From the NCBI RefSeq assembly GCF_003014595.1, contig NZ_PYGK01000019.1, positions 98,664-151,209 of the forward strand: 52,546 nucleotides of DNA, written 5' to 3'. Under the pieces are notes generated by a model. The model did not search any database. It saw nothing but the letters and a program-made list of their open reading frames with translations, and was not told the origin of the DNA. This stretch comes from Chitinophaga ginsengisoli. GTDB lineage: Bacteria > Bacteroidota > Bacteroidia > Chitinophagales > Chitinophagaceae. The number at the start of each line of letters is the position of its first letter. Position 1 is the first letter of the stretch. The translations under genes were made by a program, and so were the position numbers. Below, one piece after another: positions 25,966 through 34,751 of this stretch.

Positions 25966-26364
25966 TTAGTTATTATTATTGGGCGTCAATCCCAGCATTG
26001 ACTGCATGATCCTTGCTATATTCTTTGCACGCGCTTTGGCATTATCAGCCACCTCTCCCTGGAACAGCGCGTCCACCGTACCTTTGAAAAGTAACAACCA
26101 TTGACTGAAATGACTGGGGTCTATCGGCAGGGAAAAATGTTTACTCATCGGATCACCTTTGTACCTTCCGGAATATAACAACATCGTACTCCAGAAATTA
26201 CACATAATCTCCAGATGCGGGCTCCAGTCGGCAATCGCTTTGTCAAATACAGGTCCCAGCAATTCATCTGCTCTCACCTTATCATAGAATGTATATACCA
26301 GTCTTGTCACATCCTCTTCCGTCTGAATATCCGCCAGGGGCTGCTTTAACTCAATATCTGTCAT
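25966..26364 (-). CDS. Truncated haemoglobin (group III-like)
   Basis: The 132-residue protein has the truncated-globin pattern: an N-terminal helix, LVYTFYDKVRADELLGPVFD, a CNFWSTMLLYSGRYKGDP segment, and PSHFSQWLLLF with the likely proximal histidine. Group III globins bind O2, NO or CO and are tied to NO resistance. It diverges from the Rrf2/NsrR-like gene, sharing the palindrome at 26457-26482. Next to RIC and NO reductase, a role in NO detoxification is likely. Confidence 0.92.
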   Translation of the reverse strand: MTDIELKQPLADIQTEEDVTRLVYTFYDKVRADELLGPVFDKAIADWSPHLEIMCNFWSTMLLYSGRYKGDPMSKHFSLPIDPSHFSQWLLLFKGTVDALFQGEVADNAKARAKNIARIMQSMLGLTPNNNN

Positions 26365-26435
26365 AATTGTAATCTTACCTGTTTATAATATAAGCAGCGA
26401 TGTAATAAACCATATTCTCTCCCGCTTACTAACGT

Positions 26436-26502
26436 CAAAGTTATGGCTTTTTAGCAATTAAAAGACTTTTTTGTCTTTTAATGAAAATCTGTACTATATT
26501 TG
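26436..26502. promoter_or_regulatory. Shared operator between divergent globin and Rrf2 promoters
   Basis: ATTAAAAGAC-TTTTTT-GTCTTTTAAT (26457-26482) is a perfect 10-bp-arm palindrome. To its right TATATTTG (26495-26502) is a perfect -7 box, with TTTG (26470-26473) 21 nt upstream inside the palindrome. To its left CAAAGTTA (26436-26443) reads TAACTTTG on the minus strand, a -7 box for the globin gene. The palindrome therefore covers the -33 region of both promoters. This is the layout expected for a NO-sensing Rrf2 repressor. Confidence 0.78.
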
Positions 26503-26519
26503 TTCCATAAATTGAAAGG

Positions 26520-26954
26520 ATGTTCTCAAAGACTTGTGAATATGCCATCCGGGCGATGATATTTATTGCACAGCAATCGAAGGATGGAAGCAGAGTGGGT
26601 ATCAAGGATATTGCAAAGGGAATAGATTCTCCCGAGCATTTCATTGCCAAGATCTTACAGGATCTGGGCAGAAAAGGTGTTGTACAGTCACTGAAAGGTC
26701 CTACCGGTGGATTTTATCTTGATAACAGCGGAAGGAAAACAACGCTTGCCACTATTGTAAAAGCTGTAGACGGAGATGATATCTTTTCCGGTTGCGGCCT
26801 CGGACTCAAACAATGTTCAGATAAACATCCCTGCCCTCTTCACCATGAGTTTATCAATATCAGAAAAGATATTACCAACATGCTGAATAAAACCAAGGTA
26901 GGCGATCTCCAGGAACAACTGGATAAAAAACTGACATTCTTACGGAGAGACTAA
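26520..26954 (+). CDS. Rrf2-family Fe-S regulator, NsrR-like
   Basis: The 144-residue protein has the Rrf2 winged helix (CEYAIRAMIFIAQQ, then VGIKDIAKGIDSPEHFIAKI as recognition region) and a wing with KGPTGGFYL. Three cysteines at 92, 99 and 105 (GCGLGLKQC, HPCPLHHE) match the Fe-S ligand positions of NsrR and IscR. The following genes encode RIC and NO reductase and a globin diverges upstream, so it most likely senses NO and represses these genes. It would act on the palindrome at 26457-26482. Confidence 0.9.
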   Translation: MFSKTCEYAIRAMIFIAQQSKDGSRVGIKDIAKGIDSPEHFIAKILQDLGRKGVVQSLKGPTGGFYLDNSGRKTTLATIVKAVDGDDIFSGCGLGLKQCSDKHPCPLHHEFINIRKDITNMLNKTKVGDLQEQLDKKLTFLRRD

Positions 26955-27058
26955 AAAAATTTGAAACAATAGAAGATAAAAAGGTATTAATATCTACTAT
27001 ATAACAACTACCATTCATAGGTACCACAAATGATAATTACTTACTAAATACGCTTGAG

Positions 27059-28000
27059 ATGAATACAACAAGAATTTTAGATGTGCCCTCCCTGGCACCG
27101 GCTGTAAAACACCAGACCATTATCCAGGCTTTTGACGCACTACTTCCCGGTGAAGAGTTTATCATACATAATGATCATGATCCTAAACCGCTTTATTATG
27201 AACTGATCAGTAAAAAGGGGAATATTGTCACCTTTGATTACCTGGAGAATGGCCCTTCCCAGTGGCGTGTACTTGTGAAAAAGAGGGTTTCTGATCCGGA
27301 TCAGGTAACCGTAGCTGATATGGCAGCGGCCGATTACCGTAAGGCAGACATATTTGCCAAACATGGCATTGACTTCTGCTGTGGTGGTAATATTACGCTG
27401 AAAGAAGCTGCCCGCCGGCATGGCATAGATGAAGCCATCCTTATTACTGAACTGGAGAATGTGACCAAAGAAGCAGTGCAACCATCTGAAGATTATATCA
27501 ACCAGGACCTGCATGTACTGATCAGTCACATCGTTGGTACTCACCATCAATATGTCAAAGAGAATGCGCCTATTATAGAGCAGCTGGCTACTAAGGTGGC
27601 CCGCAGGCATGGCAAGGAACATCCGGAGTTAGCAGAACTTGAAACAGGTACAATCGCCTTCCTGGACGATCTATATCAGCATCTGGAAAAAGAAGAACGC
27701 ATATTATTTCCGGCTATCATTCAGTTGGAAGAATTACAGACGAAAGAAGTATCGCCTGCAAAAAGTTTCATAGTGAGTGCGATAAAAGTGATGCGTGCTG
27801 AACATGATACTTCTGGCGAAGATCTCCGTACCTTCCGAAAACTCACTAATGACTATACCTTGCCGCAGGGTGCCTGTAATTCCTATACATTGCTTTTTGA
27901 AAAAATGAAAGCATTCGAGGCAGACCTGATGCACCATATCCATCTTGAAAATAACATCCTGTTTCCGAAAGCAACTCAGCTTGAGCAGACGTTGTCGTAG
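27059..28000 (+). CDS. RIC-type di-iron repair protein (DUF2249 + DUF542 + hemerythrin)
   Basis: The 313-residue protein has three parts. Residues 1-75 are a DUF2249-like domain. Residues of about 90-130 are a DUF542 segment with the hallmark IDFCCGGN. Residues of about 150-310 are a hemerythrin-like four-helix domain with iron ligands in SHIVGTHHQY, HLEKEERILFP, AEHDTSGEDL and HLENNILFP. RIC (ScdA/YtfE) proteins repair Fe-S clusters damaged by NO. It lies 104 bp after the Rrf2 gene and 41 bp before NO reductase. The extra N-terminal DUF2249 lengthens it relative to YtfE. Confidence 0.93.
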   Translation: MNTTRILDVPSLAPAVKHQTIIQAFDALLPGEEFIIHNDHDPKPLYYELISKKGNIVTFDYLENGPSQWRVLVKKRVSDPDQVTVADMAAADYRKADIFAKHGIDFCCGGNITLKEAARRHGIDEAILITELENVTKEAVQPSEDYINQDLHVLISHIVGTHHQYVKENAPIIEQLATKVARRHGKEHPELAELETGTIAFLDDLYQHLEKEERILFPAIIQLEELQTKEVSPAKSFIVSAIKVMRAEHDTSGEDLRTFRKLTNDYTLPQGACNSYTLLFEKMKAFEADLMHHIHLENNILFPKATQLEQTLS

Positions 28001-28041
28001 TAACATCGTCTTCACTTAGTCCATACCAACAACATATAACC

Positions 28042-30288
28042 ATGACTACAAAAAAACTATGGCTTTCGCTGGCCCTGGTAATGGCCAGCTCATTTGCCGT
28101 GCTCATTTTCTTCGGTAATGATATATATAGAAAAGCACCACCTATTCCTGCAAAGGTGGTCAGTGAAACCGGTGAGGTTTTGTTCACCGGGCAGGATATC
28201 AAAGACGGCCAGAATGTGTGGCAATCTATCGGCGGACAAACAGTAGGCAGCATTTGGGGACATGGGGCTTATATTGCTCCTGACTGGACGGCCGACTATC
28301 TGCATCGTGAATCACAGGCCATGCTGACGGCGCTTGCAGCAAAAGATGGAAAGGTATATAGCAGCCTGGCGGGTGAAGAACAGCTTGTGTACAAAGAACG
28401 TATGAAGCGAGACCTCAGGACCAACACGTTCAATGCCACAGAAAACACCATTACCTATTCTGCCAGCAGGGCAAAAGTTTTTCATGAACTGGCCGGGTAT
28501 TACACCAAACTGTTTATGAGTGATCCTTCATTCAGTACACTGCGTAATCAGTATGCGATACAGGAGGGTGCTATTAAAGACCCTGAGCGCATGCGCCTGA
28601 TGACTACTTTCTTTGCATGGAGTACCTGGGTATGTATCAGTGAAAGGCCGGATGGTACACAAGTCACATACACCAACAACTGGCCATATGATGAACAGGT
28701 AGGCAACGTGCCTTCTGCTTCCCTACATCTCTGGTCAGGCTTTAGCGTCTTGCTCTTACTCGGATGTATTGCATTGCTGGTATTGTATCATGTCCGTAAT
28801 AAGGAAGATGAACATGTTGATCTGCCAACCACAGATCCGTTGCGGAATATGCAGCCCACTCCTTCTATGAAGGCAGTGTTGAAATATATCTGGGTAGTAA
28901 GTATACTCATACTCGTACAGATGCTGGCGGGTATTATTACAGCACACTATGGCGTGGAAGGACAAGGCTTTTACGGCATTCCGCTGGATAAATTCCTGCC
29001 TCAGTCTATTTCCCGTAGCTGGCACGTACAGCTGGCCATCTTCTGGATCGCTACTTCCTGGCTGGCAACCGGTCTTTATATGGGACCTGCCATTTCCGGC
29101 CATGAACCTCGTTATCAGAAACTCGGTGTGAATGTACTTTTTATAGCGCTCATAATTGTAGTTGGTGGCTCCTTAACCGGTCAGTGGCTTGGCGTGATGC
29201 AGAAGCTTGGACTCGTAGACAACTTCCTCTGGGGACATCAGGGATATGAATACATTGAGCTGGGAAGGATCTGGCAGATATTACTGCTGGTAGGATTGGT
29301 GCTCTGGTTAGTGCTGATGCTGCGTGCATTACTGCCGGCATTAAAGAAGAAAGACGAAAGCCGTCACCTGCTGATGTTGTTTGTAATCGCATCTGTGGCT
29401 ATCGCTGTATTTTACGCAGCGGGTCTGGTGTATGGCAGACAGTCACATCTCGCTGTTGCTGAATACTGGCGCTGGTGGGTAGTGCATCTGTGGGTAGAAG
29501 GTTTCTTTGAAGTATTTGCTACGGTAGTATCTGCGTTCCTGTTCTGCAGGCTGGGATTATTACGCCTGCAGTCTGCCACTATCAGTGTGCTTTTCTCTAC
29601 CATTGTATTCCTGGCAGGTGGTATATTAGGTACTTTCCATCACCTTTACTTCAGTGCTACACCGGTTGCTGTACTGGCATTAGGTGCTACTTTCAGCGCA
29701 CTGGAAATAGTACCACTGGTATTGATAGGATATGAAGCTTACCACAACTATACGCTTAGTAAATCCACACCATGGATCAAGGCATATAAGTGGCCGATCT
29801 ACTGCTTTATTGCCATCTGCTTCTGGAACTTCCTCGGTGCTGGTATCTTCGGATTTGCTATCAATCCACCGATCGCCTTGTACTACATACAAGGCCTGAA
29901 TACTACCGCAGTACACGGGCATTCGGCATTGTTCGGTGTATATGGTATACTCGGCATTGGTCTGATGCTGTTTGTATTGAGAGGATTATATCCGAATCAT
30001 CACTGGAATGAGAAGCTGATCGGCACTGCCTTCTGGATGATCAATATCGGATTGCTGGTGATGGTAACTGTCAGCATGCTGCCAATAGGCATTATGCAGG
30101 GTATCGCCGCTATTCAACATGGATACTGGTATGCGCGTTCTGCTGAGTTCATGCATACCTCTACTATGCAGACCTTACGCTGGTTGCGTGTGCCTGGTGA
30201 TATACTGCTGGCAACAGGAGAATTGCTGCTTGTTATATTTATTATAGGATTAAAAACAGGATGGTCATTGAAGGATAAACGACAATAA
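28042..30288 (+). CDS. norB: Quinol-dependent nitric oxide reductase (qNOR)
   Basis: The 748-residue protein has an N-terminal membrane helix, an extracytoplasmic domain (about 40-225, with GQDIKDGQNVWQSIGGQ) that replaces the NorC subunit, and then about 13 membrane helices of the NorB type. Haem and FeB ligands appear in SRSWHVQLAIFW, WWVVHLWVEGFFEVF, FHHLYFS and TTAVHGHSALFGVYG. It reduces two NO to N2O with quinol electrons in the inner membrane. It ends the NO-detoxification operon and is followed by a terminator. Size and fused N-terminus separate it from cytochrome-c-dependent cNOR. Confidence 0.96.
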   Translation: MTTKKLWLSLALVMASSFAVLIFFGNDIYRKAPPIPAKVVSETGEVLFTGQDIKDGQNVWQSIGGQTVGSIWGHGAYIAPDWTADYLHRESQAMLTALAAKDGKVYSSLAGEEQLVYKERMKRDLRTNTFNATENTITYSASRAKVFHELAGYYTKLFMSDPSFSTLRNQYAIQEGAIKDPERMRLMTTFFAWSTWVCISERPDGTQVTYTNNWPYDEQVGNVPSASLHLWSGFSVLLLLGCIALLVLYHVRNKEDEHVDLPTTDPLRNMQPTPSMKAVLKYIWVVSILILVQMLAGIITAHYGVEGQGFYGIPLDKFLPQSISRSWHVQLAIFWIATSWLATGLYMGPAISGHEPRYQKLGVNVLFIALIIVVGGSLTGQWLGVMQKLGLVDNFLWGHQGYEYIELGRIWQILLLVGLVLWLVLMLRALLPALKKKDESRHLLMLFVIASVAIAVFYAAGLVYGRQSHLAVAEYWRWWVVHLWVEGFFEVFATVVSAFLFCRLGLLRLQSATISVLFSTIVFLAGGILGTFHHLYFSATPVAVLALGATFSALEIVPLVLIGYEAYHNYTLSKSTPWIKAYKWPIYCFIAICFWNFLGAGIFGFAINPPIALYYIQGLNTTAVHGHSALFGVYGILGIGLMLFVLRGLYPNHHWNEKLIGTAFWMINIGLLVMVTVSMLPIGIMQGIAAIQHGYWYARSAEFMHTSTMQTLRWLRVPGDILLATGELLLVIFIIGLKTGWSLKDKRQ

Positions 30289-30322
30289 AAACGACGATAG
30301 GAATAGAGTTAGAAATGGAAAC

Positions 30323-30358
30323 AAGCCGTCTCAATAATATTGGGGCGGTTTTCTTTTT
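30323..30358 (+). terminator. Terminator after NO reductase
   Basis: AAGCCGTCTCAAT (30323-30335) pairs with ATTGGGGCGGTTT (30339-30351) over a 3-nt loop, with G-U pairs, followed by TTCTTTTT. Confidence 0.85.
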
Positions 30359-30382
30359 GTATCATTCTATATAAAAAATTTC

Positions 30383-30581
30383 TACCTTTGTCCACGTATG
30401 ACATCTATCAATACCACATACCGCCCATCTTCCGCCGGAATGATTGCAGCGTAACGCAGCAGGTAATTTAAAATCGCTGCGTTTCCCCCACTCCGCTATT
30501 TCATATTTTTTATGAACTAATGCCCTGTTGCCCGGACACTGCATATTGTCCGCATGCACAGCGGCTGCAATCTATTCAACA
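30383..30581 (+). promoter_or_regulatory. Promoter and long structured leader of the RsgA gene
   Basis: TACCTTTG (30383-30390) is a -7 box; TTTG at 30356-30359 lies 23 nt upstream. The leader of about 185 nt holds the hairpin AACGCAGC (30453-30460) with GCTGCGTT (30476-30483). Just upstream a GCAGCG offers a rival partner for CGCTGC. A later hairpin is CGGACA/TGTCCG (about 30533-30552). The structure could regulate translation, perhaps in response to ribosome state. Confidence 0.5.
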
Positions 30582-31649
30582 ATGTCATCCTTATTATCAC
30601 AATATGGCTGGAACAGCCATTTCGAGCAACACTATACACACTTTTTTAATCAGGGTTTGGAAGCTGGCCGTGTAACTGCCATTAACGGTTTCAATCATAC
30701 AATTATTACTAATAACGGACCTTCAGCAGCCTTGCTGGCTGGCACGCTCACAAACAGCAAAGAAACCTGGGAACTGCCGAAAGTAGGCGACTGGGTAGTG
30801 TTCAAACCCTATGATGATCAATGCATCATTATTGACGTATTGCCCAGGCAAAATGCTATCAGCCGCAAACTGCCCGGTAAAAGCAGCCAGCAACAGGTGA
30901 TCGCCGCCAATATCGATGCAGCGCTGATCATCCAGGGCCTCGATCGCGACTTCAACCTGCAGCGATTGCAACGCTACCTGCAGCAGATCTATCAATGCAG
31001 GATACAGCCTGTTATTGTCTTGAACAAACAGGATCTTGTAGATGACCCGGAAGTTTATCGCCAGCAGGTACTGGCGCTGGGATATAACTGCCCGGTATTA
31101 CTTACCAACGCGTTAGACCATCAACAGCTGAGTGACTGGACCTCCCATTATCTTCAACCGCGAAAGACATTTGCTTTATTAGGTTCATCCGGCGTAGGCA
31201 AAAGCACACTGTTCAATGCATTGTCAGGCACAGACATACAAAAAGAAGGAAGCGTGAGCACATTCAATAGCAAAGGTAAACATACGACTACCGCCCGTCA
31301 CCTGGTTATGTTACCTAATGGCAGTATGCTCATCGACTCTCCAGGCATGCGTGAATTCGGCCTTACCATAGACGAAGATGAAGGTGTAAACTTTCATCAT
31401 CCGCAGATAGAAGAACTCTCTGCAAAATGCCGTTTCCGTGATTGCACACATCAGCAGGAGCCCGGCTGCGCTGTCATTGCCGCCGTTGAAGAAGGAACAC
31501 TGTCCACCACAGTATATCGCAACTATCTGAAACTGATCAGGGAACAATATCACTATCAGGCAAGCATAATGGAAAAAAAACGAATGGAACAACAGTTTGG
31601 CAAATTGTCTAAACAGATAAATGCGCTTCGCAAAAAACGGAAGTATTAA
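30582..31649 (+). CDS. rsgA: RsgA/YjeQ ribosome-maturation GTPase
   Basis: The ATG at 30582 (MSSLLSQYG) gives 355 residues. The GTPase is circularly permuted, as is typical for RsgA: an N-terminal OB fold, then the G4-type NKQDLVDD, then the P-loop GSSGVGKSTL, then the DSPGMREFG motif (G3). The C-terminus has the zinc-binding CRFRDCTHQQEPGC motif. RsgA helps late assembly of the 30S subunit. It has a long structured leader and is closed by a strong terminator. Confidence 0.95.
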   Translation: MSSLLSQYGWNSHFEQHYTHFFNQGLEAGRVTAINGFNHTIITNNGPSAALLAGTLTNSKETWELPKVGDWVVFKPYDDQCIIIDVLPRQNAISRKLPGKSSQQQVIAANIDAALIIQGLDRDFNLQRLQRYLQQIYQCRIQPVIVLNKQDLVDDPEVYRQQVLALGYNCPVLLTNALDHQQLSDWTSHYLQPRKTFALLGSSGVGKSTLFNALSGTDIQKEGSVSTFNSKGKHTTTARHLVMLPNGSMLIDSPGMREFGLTIDEDEGVNFHHPQIEELSAKCRFRDCTHQQEPGCAVIAAVEEGTLSTTVYRNYLKLIREQYHYQASIMEKKRMEQQFGKLSKQINALRKKRKY

Positions 31650-31656
31650 AATAGCA

Positions 31657-31700
31657 TTGCTTACCGGGAATTTTATAATTCCTGGTAAGCAACTTTTATC
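31657..31700. terminator. Strong terminator after RsgA
   Basis: TTGCTTACCGGGAATT and AATTCCTGGTAAGCAA (31657-31692) form a 16-bp stem with one wobble pair and a TTAT loop, followed by CTTTTATC. Confidence 0.9.
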
Positions 31701-31840
31701 ACTATGATGATTAAGGAATAATTTTCACGTCGCAGAAACTATAGAAGACGTTTTCTTAAAGCGGCATTACGTGTATATGGATGACCGCGTAGGATGATGC
31801 AGTGTTTAAAGATCAAATCGCATTGATTTACGTCGTTTTC

Positions 31841-32332
31841 TTATTCATTTACTTTCGTATTTTCAACAGCAGTCTTTTCAGATAAGTTTTCTTCACCGAT
31901 CGTATAATCAAATACTTTCTGTTGTTTGAACTCTTTAAACCCATTCTTGGTATAGAAGCCATGTGCTCCTTCTCTGATTACATTACTGCGCACACGTAGC
32001 GTACTGATATTCCTTTCAGCCGACCATTTCTTTGCTTTGTCAACCAATAGGCCTCCGATACCCCTGCCTTGTGCATTACGTGCCACTACCAGTCCGCCGA
32101 TTTCACAGAAAGGGCCTGATTCCAGACGAATAGTATAAAGTACATGGATCCACCCAAGAACAGTTTCTCCGTTCACCGCAACATAGGCCACATCACAAAT
32201 ACTTTTATCGATTGCCTGAATGTATGAGATCGTGTCTTTCACTGTTGAGGGGTATCCTAATTCGGCCGACAAAGCGGCTACCTGCGCTGCATCTTTCACT
32301 GAGACATGCCGGACATAAATCGCACCGTTCAT
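31841..32332 (-). CDS. GNAT-family N-acetyltransferase
   Basis: The 163-residue protein has the GNAT core: IYVRHVSVKDAAQVAAL at the start, CEIGGLVVARNAQGRGIGGLL with the acetyl-CoA-binding Q-G-R-G-I-G loop, and HGFYTKNGFKEFK at the end. It resembles small aminoglycoside- or amine-type acetyltransferases, but the substrate is not predictable. The last 15 residues form a charged tail. Confidence 0.9.
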   Translation of the reverse strand: MNGAIYVRHVSVKDAAQVAALSAELGYPSTVKDTISYIQAIDKSICDVAYVAVNGETVLGWIHVLYTIRLESGPFCEIGGLVVARNAQGRGIGGLLVDKAKKWSAERNISTLRVRSNVIREGAHGFYTKNGFKEFKQQKVFDYTIGEENLSEKTAVENTKVNE

Positions 32333-32450
32333 TTACTGCTTAATTTATCTTAATAAAATTCTCAATATAATTGGATGGAATAAAAGTAAACATTTTCATG
32401 CTTTGGCATGGCATATTTATTGGGTTATTTTCTTCCAAAAAAAGAGTGCT

Positions 32451-32756
32451 ATGAAAACGACACATGAGATTAAAATTATTCCTGTTGACTACAACTCAAA
32501 CGAGATGCCGGATGCGGTTGCAAAGTATAAACCTGTCCTCCTGAATGACGGGCACGAATACTGTTGTATCCTGGGTGAAAGTCCTGAGTACGGTATTTAT
32601 GGCTGCGGAGATACTCCCGACGAGGCCATCATGCACTGGAACCAACGGTATCTGCAAAAGACCGTGGAAGGCGCACTTTTTTCTACTAAGAAACCTGTAC
32701 TGAATGAGAGTGATGAAGTAGTGAGGGCATATTTCTACCGTAGCGTGTCCATTTAA
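32451..32756 (+). CDS. Small HicB-like hypothetical protein
   Basis: The ATG at 32451 gives 101 residues (MKTTHEIKI). The segment CCILGESPEYGIYGCGDTP followed by DEAIMHWNQRYLQK recalls the HicB antitoxin fold, in which a YGxGDTPEEA turn leads into a helix. There is no HicA toxin next to it and no DNA-binding tail, so a toxin-antitoxin role is not supported. Function unknown. Confidence 0.65.
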   Translation: MKTTHEIKIIPVDYNSNEMPDAVAKYKPVLLNDGHEYCCILGESPEYGIYGCGDTPDEAIMHWNQRYLQKTVEGALFSTKKPVLNESDEVVRAYFYRSVSI

Positions 32757-32808
32757 TGCTACACCCCGTAGAAAAAGACGTATATTGCATAAAGGAAACT
32801 TTGCATAT

Positions 32809-33258
32809 ATGTCGACACTTACAGCACTCAAGGAAATATTCAACCGGGACCTGAATAAGCTAAAGAAAGAAATATCCTTATATCAGCATGAGCCTGCTCT
32901 TTGGATAACCGAGGCCAATATTGCGAACACGGCCGGTAATCTTTGTTTACATCTAGTCGGCAATTTAAGCACCTACATTGGCGCACAGCTGGGTGACTCC
33001 GGTTATGTCCGCCACAGGGAGCTGGAATTTTCTCTCAAGGATGTTTCCCGCGAGGAATTGCTGCAAAAAATAGATGACACGATCAGTGTGGTTGATAAGA
33101 CGCTGAATGGTCTTTCAGAAGAAAAACTGACAGAAGAATACCCTATTGTGGTTTTTGATGGTAAAACAACAACGGCTTATATGCTGATCCATCTTTCTGC
33201 TCACCTTGGCTATCACCTCGGACAGATCAACTATCACAGGAGGTTATTGGATAAATAA
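32809..33258 (+). CDS. DinB-like (DUF1572) four-helix protein
   Basis: The ATG at 32809 (MSTLTALKE) gives 149 residues; a TTG eight codons earlier is less likely. The pattern of an N-terminal helix, LCLHLVGNLSTYIGAQL, and a final HLSAHLGYHLGQINYHRR with histidines is typical of DinB/DUF1572 proteins, which bind a metal through three histidines. Some relatives are thiol transferases. The role here is unknown. It follows the HicB-like gene by 52 bp. Confidence 0.85.
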   Translation: MSTLTALKEIFNRDLNKLKKEISLYQHEPALWITEANIANTAGNLCLHLVGNLSTYIGAQLGDSGYVRHRELEFSLKDVSREELLQKIDDTISVVDKTLNGLSEEKLTEEYPIVVFDGKTTTAYMLIHLSAHLGYHLGQINYHRRLLDK

Positions 33259-33259
33259 T

Positions 33260-33623
33260 TTACTGCTTCTTTCCGGCAAAAATGATCTTGTTATAAAACG
33301 GGTCGTTTACTGTGACTGTCAGGATAGTAGGATCATAGAACGCCTCCTCTATGCCGGGGCGGTTGTATTTATATTGTTTATCGATCAGTTTCTTCTGATA
33401 AGCTTCGATATCTTTAAAATCATCTACACACACGCATGCGCCAGGACTGGCATCGCCATGATGTTCTGAAATATTCAGCACAATATCACCCATAGAGATC
33501 TGTATGTAAAAGGGTGTATTATCAGGCCGGTGTTCCCAGTCGACCTGGAAACCCAGCCAGTCAACATAGAACTCTATTACTTTTGCGTAGTCAAACGCGC
33601 AGTACTGGTTTTACGATTGCCAT
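33260..33623 (-). pseudogene. VOC/glyoxalase-family gene with an internal frameshift
   Basis: Read from an ATG at 33623 the protein starts MAIVKPVLRV and then meets a TGA. A one-base change of frame in the GCGTTTGAC tract (about 33593) restores the reading FDYAKVIEFYVDWLGFQVDW, which continues without a stop through NTPFYIQISMGDIVLNISEH to 33260. The joined product of about 120 residues is a normal-length vicinal-oxygen-chelate (bleomycin-resistance/glyoxalase-like) protein. Because the two parts fit together exactly, the break looks recent, or is a sequencing error in a T run. An internal ATG at 33493 could give a 77-residue C-terminal piece. Confidence 0.8.
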
Positions 33624-33639
33624 AAAACATGTTTCAGGT

Positions 33640-34401
33640 TTACCAATAAATTGCTGATTTATAAAATTCCCGCGGTGTTCTGCCGGTGAATGATTTGAAG
33701 TCTTTAATGAAATGCGCCTGATCAAAATACCCCGCTTCATATGCCAGTTCCGTCAGCGTACTGCCATCTGCCCGGCCTATCAGGTTTCTTAAACGGACAA
33801 TAGACGCAAACTGTTTCGGAGAGGCACCTGTTATCTTTCTGAACCGTTTCTCAAAAGCGTCCTGGCTGATATGCAGTTCCTGTAACAGCTCTTTTATCCG
33901 CAGATTCCCTCCTGCCTGCCTGATATTACGTACCGCCTCCTGCACCAGCAGGTCAGGTTTTGCCTGTTTCCAGGTAGCCAACAGGAAGCGTTGTATAATG
34001 TCTATACAGGCCTGATTATCGGGAGCAGCAGCCAGTTGTTCTGTAATATCATCCAGCTGTTGCCTGCGGATGAAATTATCCAGTGAAGCGGATACCCCGA
34101 ACAATTCATGCAGGGGCTCCTTAAAAAAGGCAGCGGCGCCATCTTCCCGGAAAACGATCAGCAGGTTGGCGGTATTACCGGCATAACTCAACGACCGGTA
34201 AGTCTTTCTGAGCCCTCCCAGCGCTGCTGCGGGCAAGATTCCCAGGTTATTTTCCAATACAGTTCCCCGCAAGCGGAAAGCCATCACAACAGCGGTATCC
34301 GGCAGTATCTGGTTCTGCACAGCATATTCGCTTTCAATGATCATGAAAGATTTGATAAAGGGCTGTAAGATGGTTACGGGTATGTAATTTTCGATATGCA
34401 T
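33640..34401 (-). CDS. AraC-family regulator (DUF6597-like N-terminus)
   Basis: The 253-residue protein has an N-terminal domain of about 125 residues typical of Bacteroidota AraC proteins with an unusual sensing region (PFIKSFMIIESEY, VVMAFRLRG). A C-terminal AraC helix-turn-helix follows (about 160-250, with ISQDAFEKRFRKITGASPKQF and AGYFDQAHFIKDFKSFTG). It is next to the frameshifted VOC gene on the same strand, 16 bp away, and could have controlled it. Ligand unknown. Confidence 0.9.
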   Translation of the reverse strand: MHIENYIPVTILQPFIKSFMIIESEYAVQNQILPDTAVVMAFRLRGTVLENNLGILPAAALGGLRKTYRSLSYAGNTANLLIVFREDGAAAFFKEPLHELFGVSASLDNFIRRQQLDDITEQLAAAPDNQACIDIIQRFLLATWKQAKPDLLVQEAVRNIRQAGGNLRIKELLQELHISQDAFEKRFRKITGASPKQFASIVRLRNLIGRADGSTLTELAYEAGYFDQAHFIKDFKSFTGRTPREFYKSAIYW

Positions 34402-34443
34402 CCGGGCAACACTGTATGCAACAAATATACTCTTTATTCCCGC

Positions 34444-34749
34444 TTATTCCATCCGTCGTAAGATCCGGTAATCAATATAAAAAGTACCGAATGGGATCAT
34501 ACATGCCAACAATACTTTCCAGGTGATCTGACTGAATTTCCATTTGTACTCAATCCCGACACTTAGCGCATTGATGACAAAGATCACGAAGAAAAAACCG
34601 TGTATAGGTCCCATCAGCTTTACCAGGGACGGATCATCGGAAGCATATTTCATAGGCACTGCTATTCCTATTAACACCAATAAAGAAATTCCTTCTAAAA
34701 AACCGATCAGCCTTAAACGGCCCACTTTTGTACGGAGAAAACGTGTCAT
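34444..34749 (-). CDS. DUF3817 small membrane protein
   Basis: The start at 34749 (MTRFLRTKVG) gives 101 residues; the upstream ATG lies inside the preceding gene. Three hydrophobic helices and the pattern LRLIGFLEGISLLVLIGIAVPMK, GPIHGFFFVIFV and PFGTFYIDYRIL match DUF3817. It starts 2 bp after the stop of the preceding membrane-protein gene, so both share a transcript. The family has no firm function. Confidence 0.85.
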   Translation of the reverse strand: MTRFLRTKVGRLRLIGFLEGISLLVLIGIAVPMKYASDDPSLVKLMGPIHGFFFVIFVINALSVGIEYKWKFSQITWKVLLACMIPFGTFYIDYRILRRME

Positions 34750-34751
34750 TT

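Noticed and set aside
32451..32756. HicAB toxin-antitoxin system
   Set aside because: Only a HicB-like fold is suggested; no HicA-like partner lies on either side.
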